64,000 nt of DNA from Allantophomopsis cytisporea. Taxonomy: Eukaryota; Ascomycota; Leotiomycetes; Phacidiales; Phacidiaceae. The notes beneath the pieces were generated by a model. That model was not told where the DNA came from, searched no databases, and worked only from the letters and a program-made list of their open reading frames with translations. Within the stretch, counting starts at the first letter, position 1, and every line of letters begins with the position of its first letter. The position numbers and the translations under genes were made by a program. The stretch is from NCBI GenBank assembly GCA_024752435.1, contig CP103034.1, positions 1,426,001-1,490,000 on the forward strand, read 5' to 3'. Shown one piece after another: positions 1-11,951 of the stretch.

Positions 1-415
1 AGAGGTTCGCGGAGGAGCAAATTGAGATCGAGACTCAAGAGACCCGGAGGACCTTCCAGGGGCTAGCCATCGAGTCCAAAAGGCAGCTGGTCAAAATGGT
101 CGAAGCTCAGACAACAAGCTTGAAGGGCCAGATTTTGCAACTGTTCGAAGAGAATGCGGAAAAACTGGTTTTAGGCATAGGTCTTATTTTCTTGGTCAAA
201 GTGATGCGGTGGCGGTGGAAATTGATGCACAAGGTATGAGCATATGCTTTTTGTGATTTTTATAGGTTGCCCAGCTGACATTTTGAAGATCGCAGATGAA
301 GATCCTTCGGCAGAGAAAACTGCAATCGGCATCGAAAGACAACGACTATCGAGCTTGGTGCAGCATGTTGGGGGACACAGGGTGCATGACCATGATGCAA
401 AACCAAACCGGGTAG
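1..415 (+). CDS. 3' end of a hypothetical protein with coiled coil and a possible membrane segment (partial)
   Basis: The 5' part lies outside the window. Reading from base 3, the sequence is open and encodes a Glu/Gln/Arg-rich stretch of coiled-coil character. A short hydrophobic run (LVLGIGLIFLVKV) and a basic patch (MRWRWK) follow, as in a tail-anchored or single-pass protein. An intron is likely at 234-295: donor gtatga, branch-like gctgaca, acceptor gcag. This carries the frame on to a TAG stop at 413-415. If the intron is retained, translation ends at TGA 237-239. No family is recognised. The strand and frame are fairly secure, the C-terminal exon less so. Confidence 0.5.
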
Positions 416-705
416 TCGAAATTACGCCGTTCAGGTTTATGGCGTATCTTCTCTCTCTCAGGCTCTTGCCCGCATCTATCGCTATTATAGTACCAATCGC
501 TATCCTTTTCGTCAATCATGTGTTTCATGGCGGCTCATATATTATCAGGATCAGAATATAAGTCTGTGATCTGAGTTGGGCACACTTGGAACATTTACTT
601 TACAGGACTATTTATAAGTATATCAAACGCATGTCACTTTATCCAAAACAAATCTACAATGCGAAATATCCTCAATAATCATGCTGAGAATCAACTGTTC
701 CAATG

Positions 706-3390
706 TTAGCCACCCAGTGTAGTATTCCTCGTAACAGCCAAGAAGGTCAAGCTCCATAACTGCACAATGTCGCTCTCCGTGGGATTCTGTCCAGGCGGTG
801 GCGGAAGTGCTCCCAAATCGACATAATCAAACGTTCCATTCGCATAGACCCATGACCAAACCTCAGTACTAAGATGCTCACTGTTCGCCTCAATGACATC
901 CCATAAACTATTATATGCCCCCTTAACATTCCCCAGCACCGCCTCATCGGCGCAGAAATCCGGCCGCGGGACATTCGAACAGCGCAAGAGCTGATTCTCG
1001 AGCCCCTTGGCAAGCATAGCGAGCTGCCAGGACCACACGACTGTGCCATGGTACGCGGATGTCGTGAAATTCTCGGCGTACACGGCTTGTTCGCCGTAAG
1101 CAGGGTTAGCAACAAGAACCCCGACGTTAGTCATGAGGCCAGCCGGAAAATTGCGCTGGATGTTGTTCGCAGACTGATTGAGGAAAGCTGTCAGCTGTGT
1201 CTGATTCGTAGGCGCGAGCAAGAACAGCCTGAAGCAGTCGTCTGTGTTCATGACTTGCACCTGTGAGAGATTGTTATTCCCATCGAGAGCCAAGGCATGG
1301 AAGACGACGTCATCGTCAATGGTGGATGTCTGAGAGCTGCCGTTGAAGGAGGCTCTTCCGATATATGTTTCCAGCCGGGTCTTTGCCTCTGAGGCGGAGA
1401 TGTTGACCTGGAAAAATGAAAGTGTCGAGTCTTCCCATATTTGTGCGTAGGTGTCTGCCAACGCGTCCCAGGAAGGCTGAGAGGGAAAGAAGCCTGCTCG
1501 TGAGAGAGATGCGATGGCGCGGAGGGCTGCGGGGACGAGCGCTGTATTGACATCATAAGGGATTCGTCCGCCTCCTATGCCGTAGGTACTATCTCGCCAC
1601 TCTCCTACGATTTGATTATCTTTCAGGTGGATTAAGTTCGAGATAGTTTGGCCTCCTTCTGCTGCGAATGGAGCCGCCAGGGTCATGATCTTGTCAGCAT
1701 TGATTAATGCGAGATCTGCGTAAGATAGGTTTGAATTATCGGGAATGACGCTTCCCATTGTCCTTGCAGCCGTTAGCTTTTACACACGAGTGTCAATTGC
1801 GGAGAATAGAGATTACTGAAAGAATGCACTAGTTCTATTCGAGCCCACTGGGTTGTTCACAAAATATTGATTCATCAGCGGCGGTAAGTAATAGTCAGAG
1901 TCAATCTATTAAGGTAAGTTTTAGCCTGCATCTTCAGGACTTGGCGTACCATTTTGTAATCACACTGCGGAGCAGTGCTTGTAATGTTATCTTGCAGATT
2001 CAAGTAAGTTGCATAATCTCTGAATAGCTATCAGCAACTGAACGTATCAACCAAAGAAAAGAATTACCCGATAGTCTCTTCATGACATGCAGACCCATCA
2101 GTCCTGTTTATTCGCTCTAAAACGCCAGCAATCACAGCTTCAATTGATCCACCCTCTCCAGGGCTCAAAATAGGTTCCAATAGAAGCGCTGAGATCATCG
2201 AGTCACGCCCAAAATAAGTCAGAAACCTCCAAGCTCCTGCAAGAAGCTTTGTAGAATATGATAGGAACTCTAAGGACTTTGTCTGATTGGGCTGTTGCGA
2301 GATGAGATCTTGTGATGCGGTGTTCAAGAGACTTGGAGCGGACAATTGCGTTAGTTGAGGGTAGTCGAACGTCGCAGTGAAATTGTATGTTCCAGCGGGG
2401 AATGCCGCACTCTCGTTCTGCAGTTGAATGATTTGATTCGAGTTCGTAGGAGAAAAAGTTATAGTAGTAGTGGTGATGTTATCAAGCCATAACCTGCTAA
2501 GACTAACACCCCCGCCTGGCAAGCTTTCATAACTAATAGCGTCTTGTATTTCTGGTCTCAAGAGACTAGGCCCCTCAGTGAAGTCGCGGATCGTGCGAAT
2601 ACTGCCCAAGATTGCAACAGTGAGAATTGCGGATGAATTAAAATTTACTAGTCCCGTGGCACCTACTGTATCATTGTCGTTTAACGTAGCATTTATGCTT
2701 GGTTGAGACACTGATATAATTGGGGAAATTGAAGAATCGTTTGTGACTTGGATAGACAGAGATCCATTGTGCCCGTTCTCAGGGGTGAAAAATGTCACTA
2801 CACCACTATTTCCTGCAGGCCAAGCAACCAGCAGTCGAGGGCCTATGAGAGTGAGATCACTATCAGAAAGCGGGGACGTGATCACAACCTGAGAAGAAGT
2901 TCGGCAATCCGAGTAGAAATAATTCTCATATGGTGGTGAGCTTAGGTGAAGAGAAAGCGGTGTTGCTGAACAAATTGATGAAGTAGCTGAGGTAGAAGTT
3001 GATGTGGACGAATTTGTGGGAGAAACGATGAGATGGTCATTTTCACAACTGATTTTATTAGAAAACTGTACAGTTGATGTTTTGTATAGTAATAACTACT
3101 GACGAATAGTTCTCAGGCAAATAGCAATCCGGACCACATCTTAAGGTGGGATTTCTATCGATGACGGGGCAGAGAAAGATATCATCGTAGCAAGTATACT
3201 AAGATTTTTGTAAGCAATGAACCATTGAAACATCAATAATGCCCCATATATTTACATGTTCAGCTGAATAGAAAGCATCACCGCACGCCTGTAGGTTTTC
3301 AGCATTTTGGGCAAGACTCAATGCAGTCTTTTGAATGAATAAGAGTATAGAAGCCGTATGTTTATTGAAGAAAATCATTTTCAAGTTCAC
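706..3390 (-). CDS. Secreted CBM52 + debranching-enzyme-like six-hairpin glycosidase
   Basis: Six exons: 3390-3256, 3198-3104, 3048-2068, 2019-1950, 1905-1817 and 1762-706. All phases agree, giving 808 aa. Residues 1-27 look like a signal peptide. Next is a Cys-rich module of about 50 residues (ACGDAFYSAEHYTCYDD ... FLCPV ... CGPDCYLPENYSC), which I read as a CBM52-like carbohydrate-binding domain. A Ser/Thr linker (SSTSTSTSATSS) follows. The rest resembles fungal secreted glycogen-debranching-like proteins of the (alpha/alpha)6 fold: GAWRFLTYFGRDSMIS at the catalytic-domain start, then ACHEETIGDYATYLNL and IGGGRIPYDVNTALVP. Many N-glycosylation sequons fit secretion. The likely role is attack on an extracellular or wall glucan, but the substrate cannot be read from sequence. 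The gene appears intact. The start at 3390 has a second ATG four codons downstream. Confidence 0.82.
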
Positions 3391-3878
3391 ACTCAGTCTG
3401 AGATCGCCATAGTATGTGTGTGACCATTCTATATGTAAATCTATTCTAAATATTCAAACTAAAAGCAGGTAATGTACGCAGCCCACATACGTCACAGAAA
3501 CCAACGTGACCTGGCATCAGTCTCTATTAGGACTGGCAAGTCTCACTATTATCCCAATTACCTAATTTGCTCGTCTCGTTTTACGAGGCTATTCAGCAAA
3601 TGTCGGGTGATGAGGAGTGCGGGGTACGCAGCACGTGACGATACCACTCCCGCTCCAGCATATGTTTCATTAGGTTACCGAACAATAAAGAAATAAAAAA
3701 ACTCAATTGGCGGAAAAGACGACAAAAAGATTCAAAGGATGAGTGGGGATGTGACAGACGCAGATATATCAATCTCAAAATATATGATATATGACACTGT
3801 AAATCAATGGTAAGTTCATCAACCCTCGATCACCCGAAAAGGCCAAAGGAGTTGGACAAAGTACATGCTTACTATTGT
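3391..3878. other. Intergenic, no gene seen
   Basis: This stretch lies upstream of the glycosidase and downstream of the sugar transporter. It contains only short ORFs of 60-75 codons without family features or splice partners. It probably holds the glycosidase promoter and the transporter 3'UTR. Confidence 0.5.
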
Positions 3879-5968
3879 TCACACTGGAGACCCAGTGCGC
3901 ATTTGTCTCTTCTCCTGACCCAATGTGCTTGAGACCACAATATCTGCCTCAGATTTTTCGTGCTTGTCTTCCATTTGAGGGTTCGAAGTTTTGGTGGTAT
4001 CTGATGTTGGAGCGTGGTGATTGTAAGGAGTACCGAACAACTCATTCATCTTTTCCAACGAACGGCCCTTAGTTTCAGGCACAAAGAATAAAACGAATAG
4101 ACCAGAGACAACAATGCATGCTGCGAAGAAGAAGAAGAAACCTCCTCTTAGGTTGCTGAGCATATATGGTGAGGCTCGAGCAACAGTGAACTAAGAAATA
4201 CTAATTAGATCGATTTGAGATTCGCAATGATATGGGAAACATACCTGAGTTATCCATTGTGTTGCTGTGGTTAGACAGACAGCCAACTCCTTGATTCTCG
4301 CTGGGTATATCTCTGCACAATATACCCATACAACCCCATTCCAAGCCAGGGAGAAAAAAGCCTGTGAATATTAGCTCCATATCATGATGCATTCGCTGTG
4401 ACTCTTCTAAAATTTTGATACATACCGCATAAACATAAACACAAACAATGGCCACCCAACCTGCTGGACTCCTCGATCCCTCCGTCGCTGCTTTGAGATC
4501 AATATGTGCTGCTGTCACATAGCCACCAATATACCACAGCGCAGCAGATGACCCCATAGCACTAATCAAGAGTAGTTTTCTTCTACCCGCCCTGTCAATC
4601 AAGACGATGAGCGAGACAATAGTAGCAACAGTCTTCACAACAGCATACATGCCTGTAGGATCCATCAGCACAGATTCCTTGCAACACAAAATATCAAAAC
4701 AGCCTGGAGATAGTACAAACACACCTGAAGCGAGCAAAGTCACATTCTCTCCACTGAACCCAATAGCCTTGAAAATTGTCGGGGTATAGAAGTTAATCCC
4801 ATTGATGCCAGTCATGTTCTGTCCAACCATAAGGCCCAAGCCAATGAGCATCCGGTTTCGATTCCCAGGCCAGAACAGCTCTCTTGCGAGAGCGAATCTC
4901 TTCTGTTCACCCTCGGTTGATCTAAGGGCGCGCTCTCGAGCCACTGCCCCTTCAATTTCGCTCATTTCCCATTCGATATATGGATCTTGTGGGCTCAAGT
5001 TACGTACAAAAGAGAGAACCTTCCTTGCCTGCGCGGGGCGCTCCACTTGAACCAAGTATCGCGGACTCTCGGGGAGAATTAAGAGGGCCACAAGAAGTAG
5101 GAGGGATGAAGGGATGATTTGCATAGCGAGTGGGATCTGCCATTGGCGTGCTGAGGTGCTTGAGACGTGGATACTTACGATGTAGTCACACCAGTACCCC
5201 ATCAGCGAGCTGAGTTGGTTATTGACTTCATAGAGACCCACAAGCCGTCCTCTGATTGCGGGCGGTGCCCATTCTGCGATGTACTATAATTTCGAAGCGA
5301 TTAGCAGATAGACAGGTAGGTTACGAGACTGTAGTATAAGTGCAGGAGAGGTTGCGATATACCAAGGGGACGACCACTGTTACACCACCGCTCCCCATTC
5401 CCATCACTAGTCGGCCGCCATACATCATGCCAAGATTTCCGTTGGAGGTTGTCTATCAGAGGATCAGTTCTTGCTTCTTGGCATTCAATCAAACAGTTTA
5501 AACAACTTGAGAAGAATCCAGATGAGAAGACTGATATAAGAACCTATATATCTCCCAACTTACCTGCAATATGGCACCAACCAAATAAATAGCAGAAGAC
5601 ACAACCATTCCCCACTTCCTCCCATAACGACTGATCATAAAGAACATTGCCAGGGAACCAATCAAGCCCCCAATCTGCAGCATCGAAACAATATTAGATT
5701 GGATAGTATTGTAGGCCGTCGTTCCTGTCGGTGGCAAATTGAAAGAAGCATGGAACGAAGGCAACACAATAGTCCCGCCAATGACACCAATATTATACCC
5801 AAACATCCAGCTACCGAGGCAAGTCAATAAAGTCAAGACATAGATTCGCGGGTTGTGAGGATTGGAGAGGATAGGCTCTCGTTGATTCTGATCAAGGGGC
5901 TCCCGCTGCGGGGGTGCGTTTACGGAGGATGAGATTTGAAGCTCAGACAGTGCGAGAGATTCAGCCAT
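3879..5968 (-). CDS. MFS sugar transporter (hexose/quinate permease type)
   Basis: Six exons: 5968-5564, 5452-5363, 5283-4725, 4652-4426, 4361-4245 and 4190-3879. They join in frame to 569 aa, normal for fungal 12-TM sugar porters of the plasma membrane. Signatures in order: FGYNIGVIGG in TM1, SRYGRKWGM after TM2, GGRLVMGMGSGG, APPAIRGRLVGLYE, PESPRYLV before the central loop, GQNMTGINGINFY in TM7, DRAGRRKLLL, and PETKGRSLEKMNELFG after TM12. The start MAESLAL at 5968 is preferred. An in-frame ATG at 6088 would add 40 residues unlike the family. The gene shares a divergent promoter with the Zn2Cys6 regulator at 6966, a common arrangement for inducible catabolic transporters. The exact substrate is unknown. 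Confidence 0.9.
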
Positions 5969-6965
5969 CTTGTTTCTACTGAGATTTTGCGGTTCTGTGA
6001 ATGGAATCGGGATGACACGAGCGGAAGTCTTTGACCTTGGTCCATGGAACTGAAGATGCAGATGCTGACTTGCACAGTGAAATGACAATGCTTGTGTTTA
6101 ATTCACTCTGGTTTTGGGATGAAGCAAGTAGCAAGTGAAAGTGGGACAAGATGATTGATTCTTTAGCAAGTGGATAGGATGAGATGAGAGAGATGAAACT
6201 TTGCTTCCAGAAGACGAGACGAGAAGCAGAACTGTAGAAATTAAGGACGAAGGAGAGTCAAAACTATCCGTAGACGCTTTTTAACAAAAACCAAAGGAAA
6301 CATTACTAAGGTACTCACAATCACATAATCACAGAGGTTATTTAGTGACTCCCTGCTGCCATTTCATATCCCCGATCACGGAGGCGGGATTCAGGCGGGA
6401 TTCCTGTATTGGGAGCATTAGGCGGTATTGCGGAGTGGGAGTTGATCAGGTTCCAAACTCTACTTCATCGGAGTAGTGTACAGCGAGTGAGATCTAACGC
6501 AATACGGAGCGGAGTCTGTAGATAGTGGGTATATTTTTAGCCACAGTAACTTCCGCAAAGAGAATGACATGCATGCTGCATAGTTGACAGGCGTTCTTAG
6601 AAAATAATCAAGACAGTATGGGCGAGTCTTCTTCTTTTGCTCTTTGATTTTGAAGGTGTAGATATTGACGAGCCTTTTAAGCTATTGAGTGTTTTATCGT
6701 CAAGTCGAGTCCTTTTCTTGAGATGTGGCCGCTTAAATATCGGAGAGATACCGATTCGCTAATCTGAAAGCTATCAACGCGGTTGTTTGTCTTCCGCATG
6801 CCGTGCTCAAGTATCATCACCTCCATGGTCCGCAGCGTAATCATGACCACAGATTACGTTGCACAGACTGTTTTGACAACGAAGAATGAGCGACATTGTA
6901 CAAGAAAGTCCCCATTCAGAGATCGATTGAATGCTAGAGATTGAAGTTATCCTTGTTTCCTCCAG
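5969..6965. promoter_or_regulatory. Divergent promoter between sugar transporter and Zn2Cys6 regulator, rich in CGG half-sites
   Basis: About 1 kb separates the two start codons. It holds a perfect tandem 11-bp repeat AGGCGGGATTC (6382-6392 and 6393-6403). It also has further CGG/CGGAG triplets between 6410 and 6515 and an inverted CGG-N7-CCG at 6741-6753. Zn2Cys6 dimers typically bind paired CGG triplets, so autoregulation or control of the transporter is plausible. That is inference. Confidence 0.45.
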
Positions 6966-9238
6966 ATGGATAGTGAGGGAGCGGTAAGTCGGAAACGAAT
7001 CAAACAGGCCTGCGAAGAATGCCGCAAGGGAAAACGCAAAGTGGGTATATCAACCAATCATGTTCCATCAAATGACAATAAAACTGATGACCACAGTGTG
7101 GGGGTCAGAAGCCGTCATGTGACCTTTGTGATAAAGCAGGGCGAAGTTGCACATACCAGTCCGAACAGCAGTCAAGGAAGTATGTTGAAGATAGATATCT
7201 TTGGACTTTGATCAAACGTTGACCATTTGCATAGACGAAAATACTGGAATGAAGACTATGTTCATAACCTCGAGGATCAGGTTGCTCTTCTACAATTGAT
7301 GCTGAAAGAGGCTCAGTCAGAAGAGACCCAACACCAGGCATCTCATTCACATTATACATATCAAGAGGATCCCTATGGCTCTTCGCAATCAGTGCAAGAT
7401 GGAATGCCCGACAATGATTATGAGACATCAGATGGGTTCATGGACAAATCTCAGGGTACTAAGGTGCAGAGATCTCACCAAGCAATGGATGAGCTTAGCT
7501 CTTTGATGCTCAATATGGGAATTGGAGACGATCGTGAACCATCATTCACAATCCCACCATCAGCTTTGATGTTTGATGGAAAGTCTACAGGTTCCACTCC
7601 TCAGGCACTTGTTCATACATCGATCTATCCGAATCCTCCAAACTGTTTACTTGATCACAGCACTGTACAAGATTATTTTCGTTTGTTCTCTGAACATTTC
7701 TTTCCATTTCACCCTGTGATAGAATTGGAAGATCATACCGAGCTCCAAGAAATGTGTTTTTCCAAGGATCTCGAAATTAGACTTCTTGGAATTGCCATCT
7801 GTGCTATTGGAGCATATTTCCAGAAGATATCCCAATTCAATAAGGACTCGGCAGACCTACTGGACTATGCCCAGAAACTTAGCAAGATAAACTGGGGGTC
7901 AAGCAATTCAGAAATGTTGATAAAAGCTTGTCCACTGCTGGCATGGCTGCATTCAGTGCTTGGAAACGATCTCATGGCCTGGCATTACATAAGTATAACT
8001 AACCATATCTCCAGTATAAAGTACATATTATTGACCTTTGATTCCAGCTCTTGCCACATCCTCAATTTTGATCGCTGGTATGCATGTCACAACATTTTTG
8101 GAACGAGAAGGGGATGTTCCCAAAGCCCCTATTTCAGATCATGACAAGTCACGGATTCGCACTTTTTGGACCTACTACTCGATAGACAAGTACCTCATCC
8201 TACCCATATTTATTTTTATACTCTTTTTAATTGAATTACAGAATGGTGACAGCACTTCTCGGTATGAATTGTACTATTCCTTGGCGCCGAGTCAGAGTAC
8301 CTCCATTTGCCAGTATAATTGAGGATGCAGCAATTGACCAAATTGCATTTGATCACCAGTGTCGTCTGTGGCATCTCTGGGATTCGTCCATGGATCAATT
8401 GTACGTATTTTGTCTGCAGGAGTAGGACTGTCTAACACCGACCAGCTATGCCTTTGAATGGGTTGACATGACGATCGAAGAAAAAGACTGTCTTCTTATA
8501 AAAGCTCACCAATCATTAACGAGTTTTTATAAAGAAGCAGATCCACGATTGAATCTAAAGAGGAATGAAGTGGAACCAAGCGCGATTTATTTCCACATTG
8601 CCTATCAAACAGCATTGATCCTCATCCATCGACCTTTTCTGAACACACCAACAAAAAGCACAACACTGCGCCTTGCGGTTCGCTCAGTCACCACAGCTGC
8701 GTCATCGATATCGCGTCTCATACGCCATTTTCAAAAACAATACAGCTTTAGGACCGCCCCGCCACAAGTCATCAACTATATTCTCAGTGCAGCCGTGATC
8801 CATCTCCTGAACGCTACTTCAGGACAAACGACAACGCTTGGTAGACAATCCGCTAGTGGACTAAGAGCGTGTATAAGCGCACTGGAGGAACTGCAGATAA
8901 TGTGGCCGTACCGCGTGAAGAAATCAATCATGTTGACTCAGGAACTGGCGCAGAGGTGGAAGGTTCTTTGGGCTATGCCTATTCGACTGAGTAATCCTAC
9001 TCATACTATAGGACATGGCAGGTTGCAGGACGACTCCATGCAAGGTGCCACCTTTGGAGGACTTGGTACTCAGCAGTTTGGGCAAGACCTGGGAGTTGGA
9101 TGGCTAGCGGTGCCGGACTTCTGGGATAGCATGGATGGATTTCAGATGGGAGTTGAGGCTGGCTCTCTTGCCAATGTTGCGGGTTCTGATCAGGGAGGAT
9201 TAGACTGGCTGTTCGACGAAGCTGAGCAAAAATATTGA
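6966..9238 (+). CDS. Zn2Cys6 transcription factor with fungal_trans (MHR) domain
   Basis: Six exons: 6966-7040, 7097-7179, 7235-7992, 8048-8189, 8242-8400 and 8446-9238. Phases agree and give 669 aa. The binuclear cluster is canonical (C16-X2-C-X6-C-X6-C-X2-C-X6-C43: CEECRKGKRKC, then CDLCDKAGRSC) and is split by the first intron. A basic linker and a short coiled coil (YVHNLEDQVALLQLMLKEAQ) follow, as in DNA-binding dimers. The central part from about 170 to 430 has middle-homology-region features (VQDYFRLFSEHFFPFHPVIE, FWTYYSIDKMVTALLG). The last exon is the typical variable C-terminus. It is divergently arranged with the sugar transporter and may control it. Confidence 0.9.
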
Positions 9239-10756
9239 TATTTTTGGAACTACCTCTGGCACAAGATGAAACAACAAAATCAAAATTCTATCCATAGACA
9301 GTTCGTTCTGTGTGGACACCAGTGAACTATTTTCCGTACATATACAAGAGAATCGTAAATAGGTTAATACCGACGTTAGAAATCTCCAAGTGGCTGTTAA
9401 CAGCACCGGTTTTTTCTACGAATAACACTTATTAGGTGTCAAGAAAAAAGTTGAAGGCAAATGTTAATTGTTGTAGTCAACATTTCACGCCACATTACTG
9501 TACTCCACGATACAATTACTCCCAACACCTACGAAAAACGCAAATATGGCACATAAGTAGCTAAAAATAGACCCAATGAGGCTCTACAAAATAACCTTCT
9601 CGAAATCATAGACAGTAGAAAAGCATGGAAAGGATAAGATAAAAATATAGAATTCCGACTCATGGATATTTCATTTTGAAACGCCATCTATCTTGCCAAG
9701 GATATCAGATTATTTAATTTGAGATAATGAAGAAACTCCGAAAATAACAGAGACTTGTAGACTCCATGAAATCCATGCTAAGAATCCTCATAAGATTCTT
9801 TGTTATAAACACAATAGAATGCAGAGCTTTCAGTGCTTGGGGAATATTGTCTATCGCGTTCCTTGTACTTAGCACCAGAAAATCCCGCGAAGGGATTTGT
9901 CTGGATATTTTTTGGCCTTGGAAAGCTTCAATGCCTTGATTGTTTGTCGTGCATACTTTCGCTCGGACGACCAAAGGAGATTATCTTACATGTCTGGTTG
10001 CTTTGGATTATATATACGTTTTGAGGTATTCGATTTGCTATGTGAGCACAGAGATGTGGCACTCTTAGTGGCTTACTTAGGGAAGTGAGGAATCTCTGAT
10101 ACTCGAAGAACATCTACAACATACCATGCTTATTATTCTGAACTTAGTAAGGATTGAAATTGTTTGTATCGATTGAAGAGCGATAAGACTGGATATTAAT
10201 ATGAGACCTATAAGTTCATATTGGGCATGCAAATACGATACTTAGCCCACGACATCAGGGTTTCTCTATCATTAAATTTATAAGTCATGACAGTGACAAA
10301 TCATAGTCATCAAGATTATTATGGTTGTTATTATGATTATTTCAATTCTGAATATTACTGTTATTATTGTTCTTACTATCATTATTATCATCGAAAACTG
10401 AGATCAGCGAATCAATGCTGATATTGCTGCTGTATGTCTTGTTGGCGAAGAGCCGGGCGGCATTGATAGTATCCGTATGCTTTGCGGATGTTTAACAACC
10501 GAACGATTTCGACGGAAACCAATCATGAGCTAATTAGAAGTGTAACCGTAAACCGTATCTCAACACAGCCTATCAACCACATAGGGAAGCCTTATCTGGA
10601 TATTGATAATGATAAACTTAGTAAGTGATATGCATCCGTATCTTATATGGGTATCATATAAGTAAATAATGAGGTTCTTTTAAATACTATGCGATGACTG
10701 CTAATTGCTTTTCCTGATTCCACCATCGAAATCTATTCAATCCCTCACTGACACTC
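9239..10756. other. AT-rich intergenic region with the nitrilase promoter
   Basis: No convincing gene. Overlapping ORFs near 9714-10113 on both strands are short, AT-driven and lack family features. An imperfect ATT/TTA-rich simple repeat lies at about 10308-10392. The proximal nitrilase promoter contains AGATAAG on the minus strand (CTTATCT, 10591-10597) and TGATAATGATAA (10604-10615). Confidence 0.4.
10604..10615 (+). promoter_or_regulatory. Double GATA motif upstream of nitrilase
   Basis: TGATAATGATAA, about 140 bp before the nitrilase ATG. A reverse-oriented AGATAAG lies 7 bp upstream. Closely spaced HGATAR sites are the known binding arrangement for AreA/NIT2 nitrogen regulators. The same 12-mer is found upstream of cyanide hydratase. 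Confidence 0.4.
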
Positions 10757-11843
10757 ATGACATCGCGCAACATCCGCGTGGCCGTAACACAAGCCGAGCC
10801 AGAATGGCTCAATCTTACAGCAGCAGTCGAAAAGACATGCAAGCTCATAACAGAAGCCGCCTCAAATAATGCCCAGCTGGTGGCCTTCCCAGAAGCCTGG
10901 ATTCCAGGCTATCCAGCATGGATCTGGTAAACTCCAACTACTTCCACATGCAGCACCCCAAAAGTACAATGACTGATAAAGTTCAGGTCAAGGCCCTGCG
11001 ATCCGGAATTGATGACAGCTTACATAAAAAATTCTCTGGTCGTCTCCTCCGCCGAAATGGCGCAGATAGCCGCTTGTGCCGCCGCAAACAATATTACGGT
11101 ATCGCTGGGCTACTCAGAGCGCGACGGCAACTCGCTGTACATAGGCCAATGTCTGATCACATCGTCTGGGATCCTCAAGGGCAAGCGCCGGAAACTCAAG
11201 GCGACGCACATGGAGCGCACAATCTTCGGGGATGCGAGCGGAGACAGCTTGTATAATGTTGTTGAAACGGAGCTGGGTAGGGTTGGCCACCTGGCTTGTT
11301 GGGAACATATCCAGCCGCTTCTCAAATATCACACTATCACACAGCGCGAGGAGATTCACGTCGCCGCGTGGCCGCCGCTTTATGAGCATCAGGGGGAGGA
11401 ACTGTGGAGTATGTCAAGGGAAGGTAAGTTTACTGTTTTCAGTTGTTATTGAGGGTGGCTAAAAGATGTTAGGGGCGCTGTCGCTCGCAGGAACATATGC
11501 GGCTGAGAGTCAAACGTTTGTGTTGCATTGTACGACGGTCTTGACACAAAAGGGCATCGAGAAGATGAATTTGTCGTCAGGAATGTTGATGAATAGGCCA
11601 GGTGGAGGGTGTTCAGCGATACTTGGTCCTGATGGTAGGAAACTATCAGAAGATCTGGATAGTAAGACTGAAGGAATAATTTATGCCGACATTAATTTGG
11701 ATGACATCTTGAAGGTCAAGGCATTTGCGGATTGCTGTGGACATTACTCAAGGCCGGATTTGTTGTGGTTGGGTGTGGATGCTAGGGAAAAGAAGCATTT
11801 GAAACATATGAAGGAGGAGGATGAAGAGAAGAGTGTTTCTTAA
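10757..11843 (+). CDS. Nitrilase (arylacetonitrilase type)
   Basis: Exons 10757-10926, 10987-11423 and 11473-11843 give 325 aa. This carbon-nitrogen hydrolase superfamily member hydrolyses nitriles to carboxylic acid and ammonia. The catalytic Glu-Lys-Cys triad is visible: Glu in AFPEAWIPGYPAW, Lys in RRKLKATHMER, Cys in GHLACWEHIQPLLKYH. The last of these is the form seen in fungal arylacetonitrilases. The intron-2/exon-3 join restores SREGALSLAGTYAAESQTFVLHC. Start codon: ATG in the context actcATGaca, the first in-frame ATG of exon 1. Its 3' end faces the Zn2Cys6 gene (tail-to-tail, about 108 bp apart). It is apparently intact and probably cytosolic. The preferred nitrile cannot be told from sequence. 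Confidence 0.9.
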
Positions 11844-11951
11844 TTAAGTCTGGATTCTGTGTTCTCTGTGATTTTGTCCCCTTCCCAATCAGTTAGCGCC
11901 GAATCAATAAATGCCCAACGTATAAGCTTATTATTACATTGCAAGGTCCGA

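Noticed and set aside
9714..10113. Overlapping ORFs on both strands
   Set aside because: Low-complexity AT-rich sequence with no domain, signal peptide or splice support.
10308..10392. ATT/TTA-rich run as a possible CRISPR-like or structured repeat
   Set aside because: Imperfect simple sequence without regular unit or spacers, and CRISPR is not expected in a fungus.
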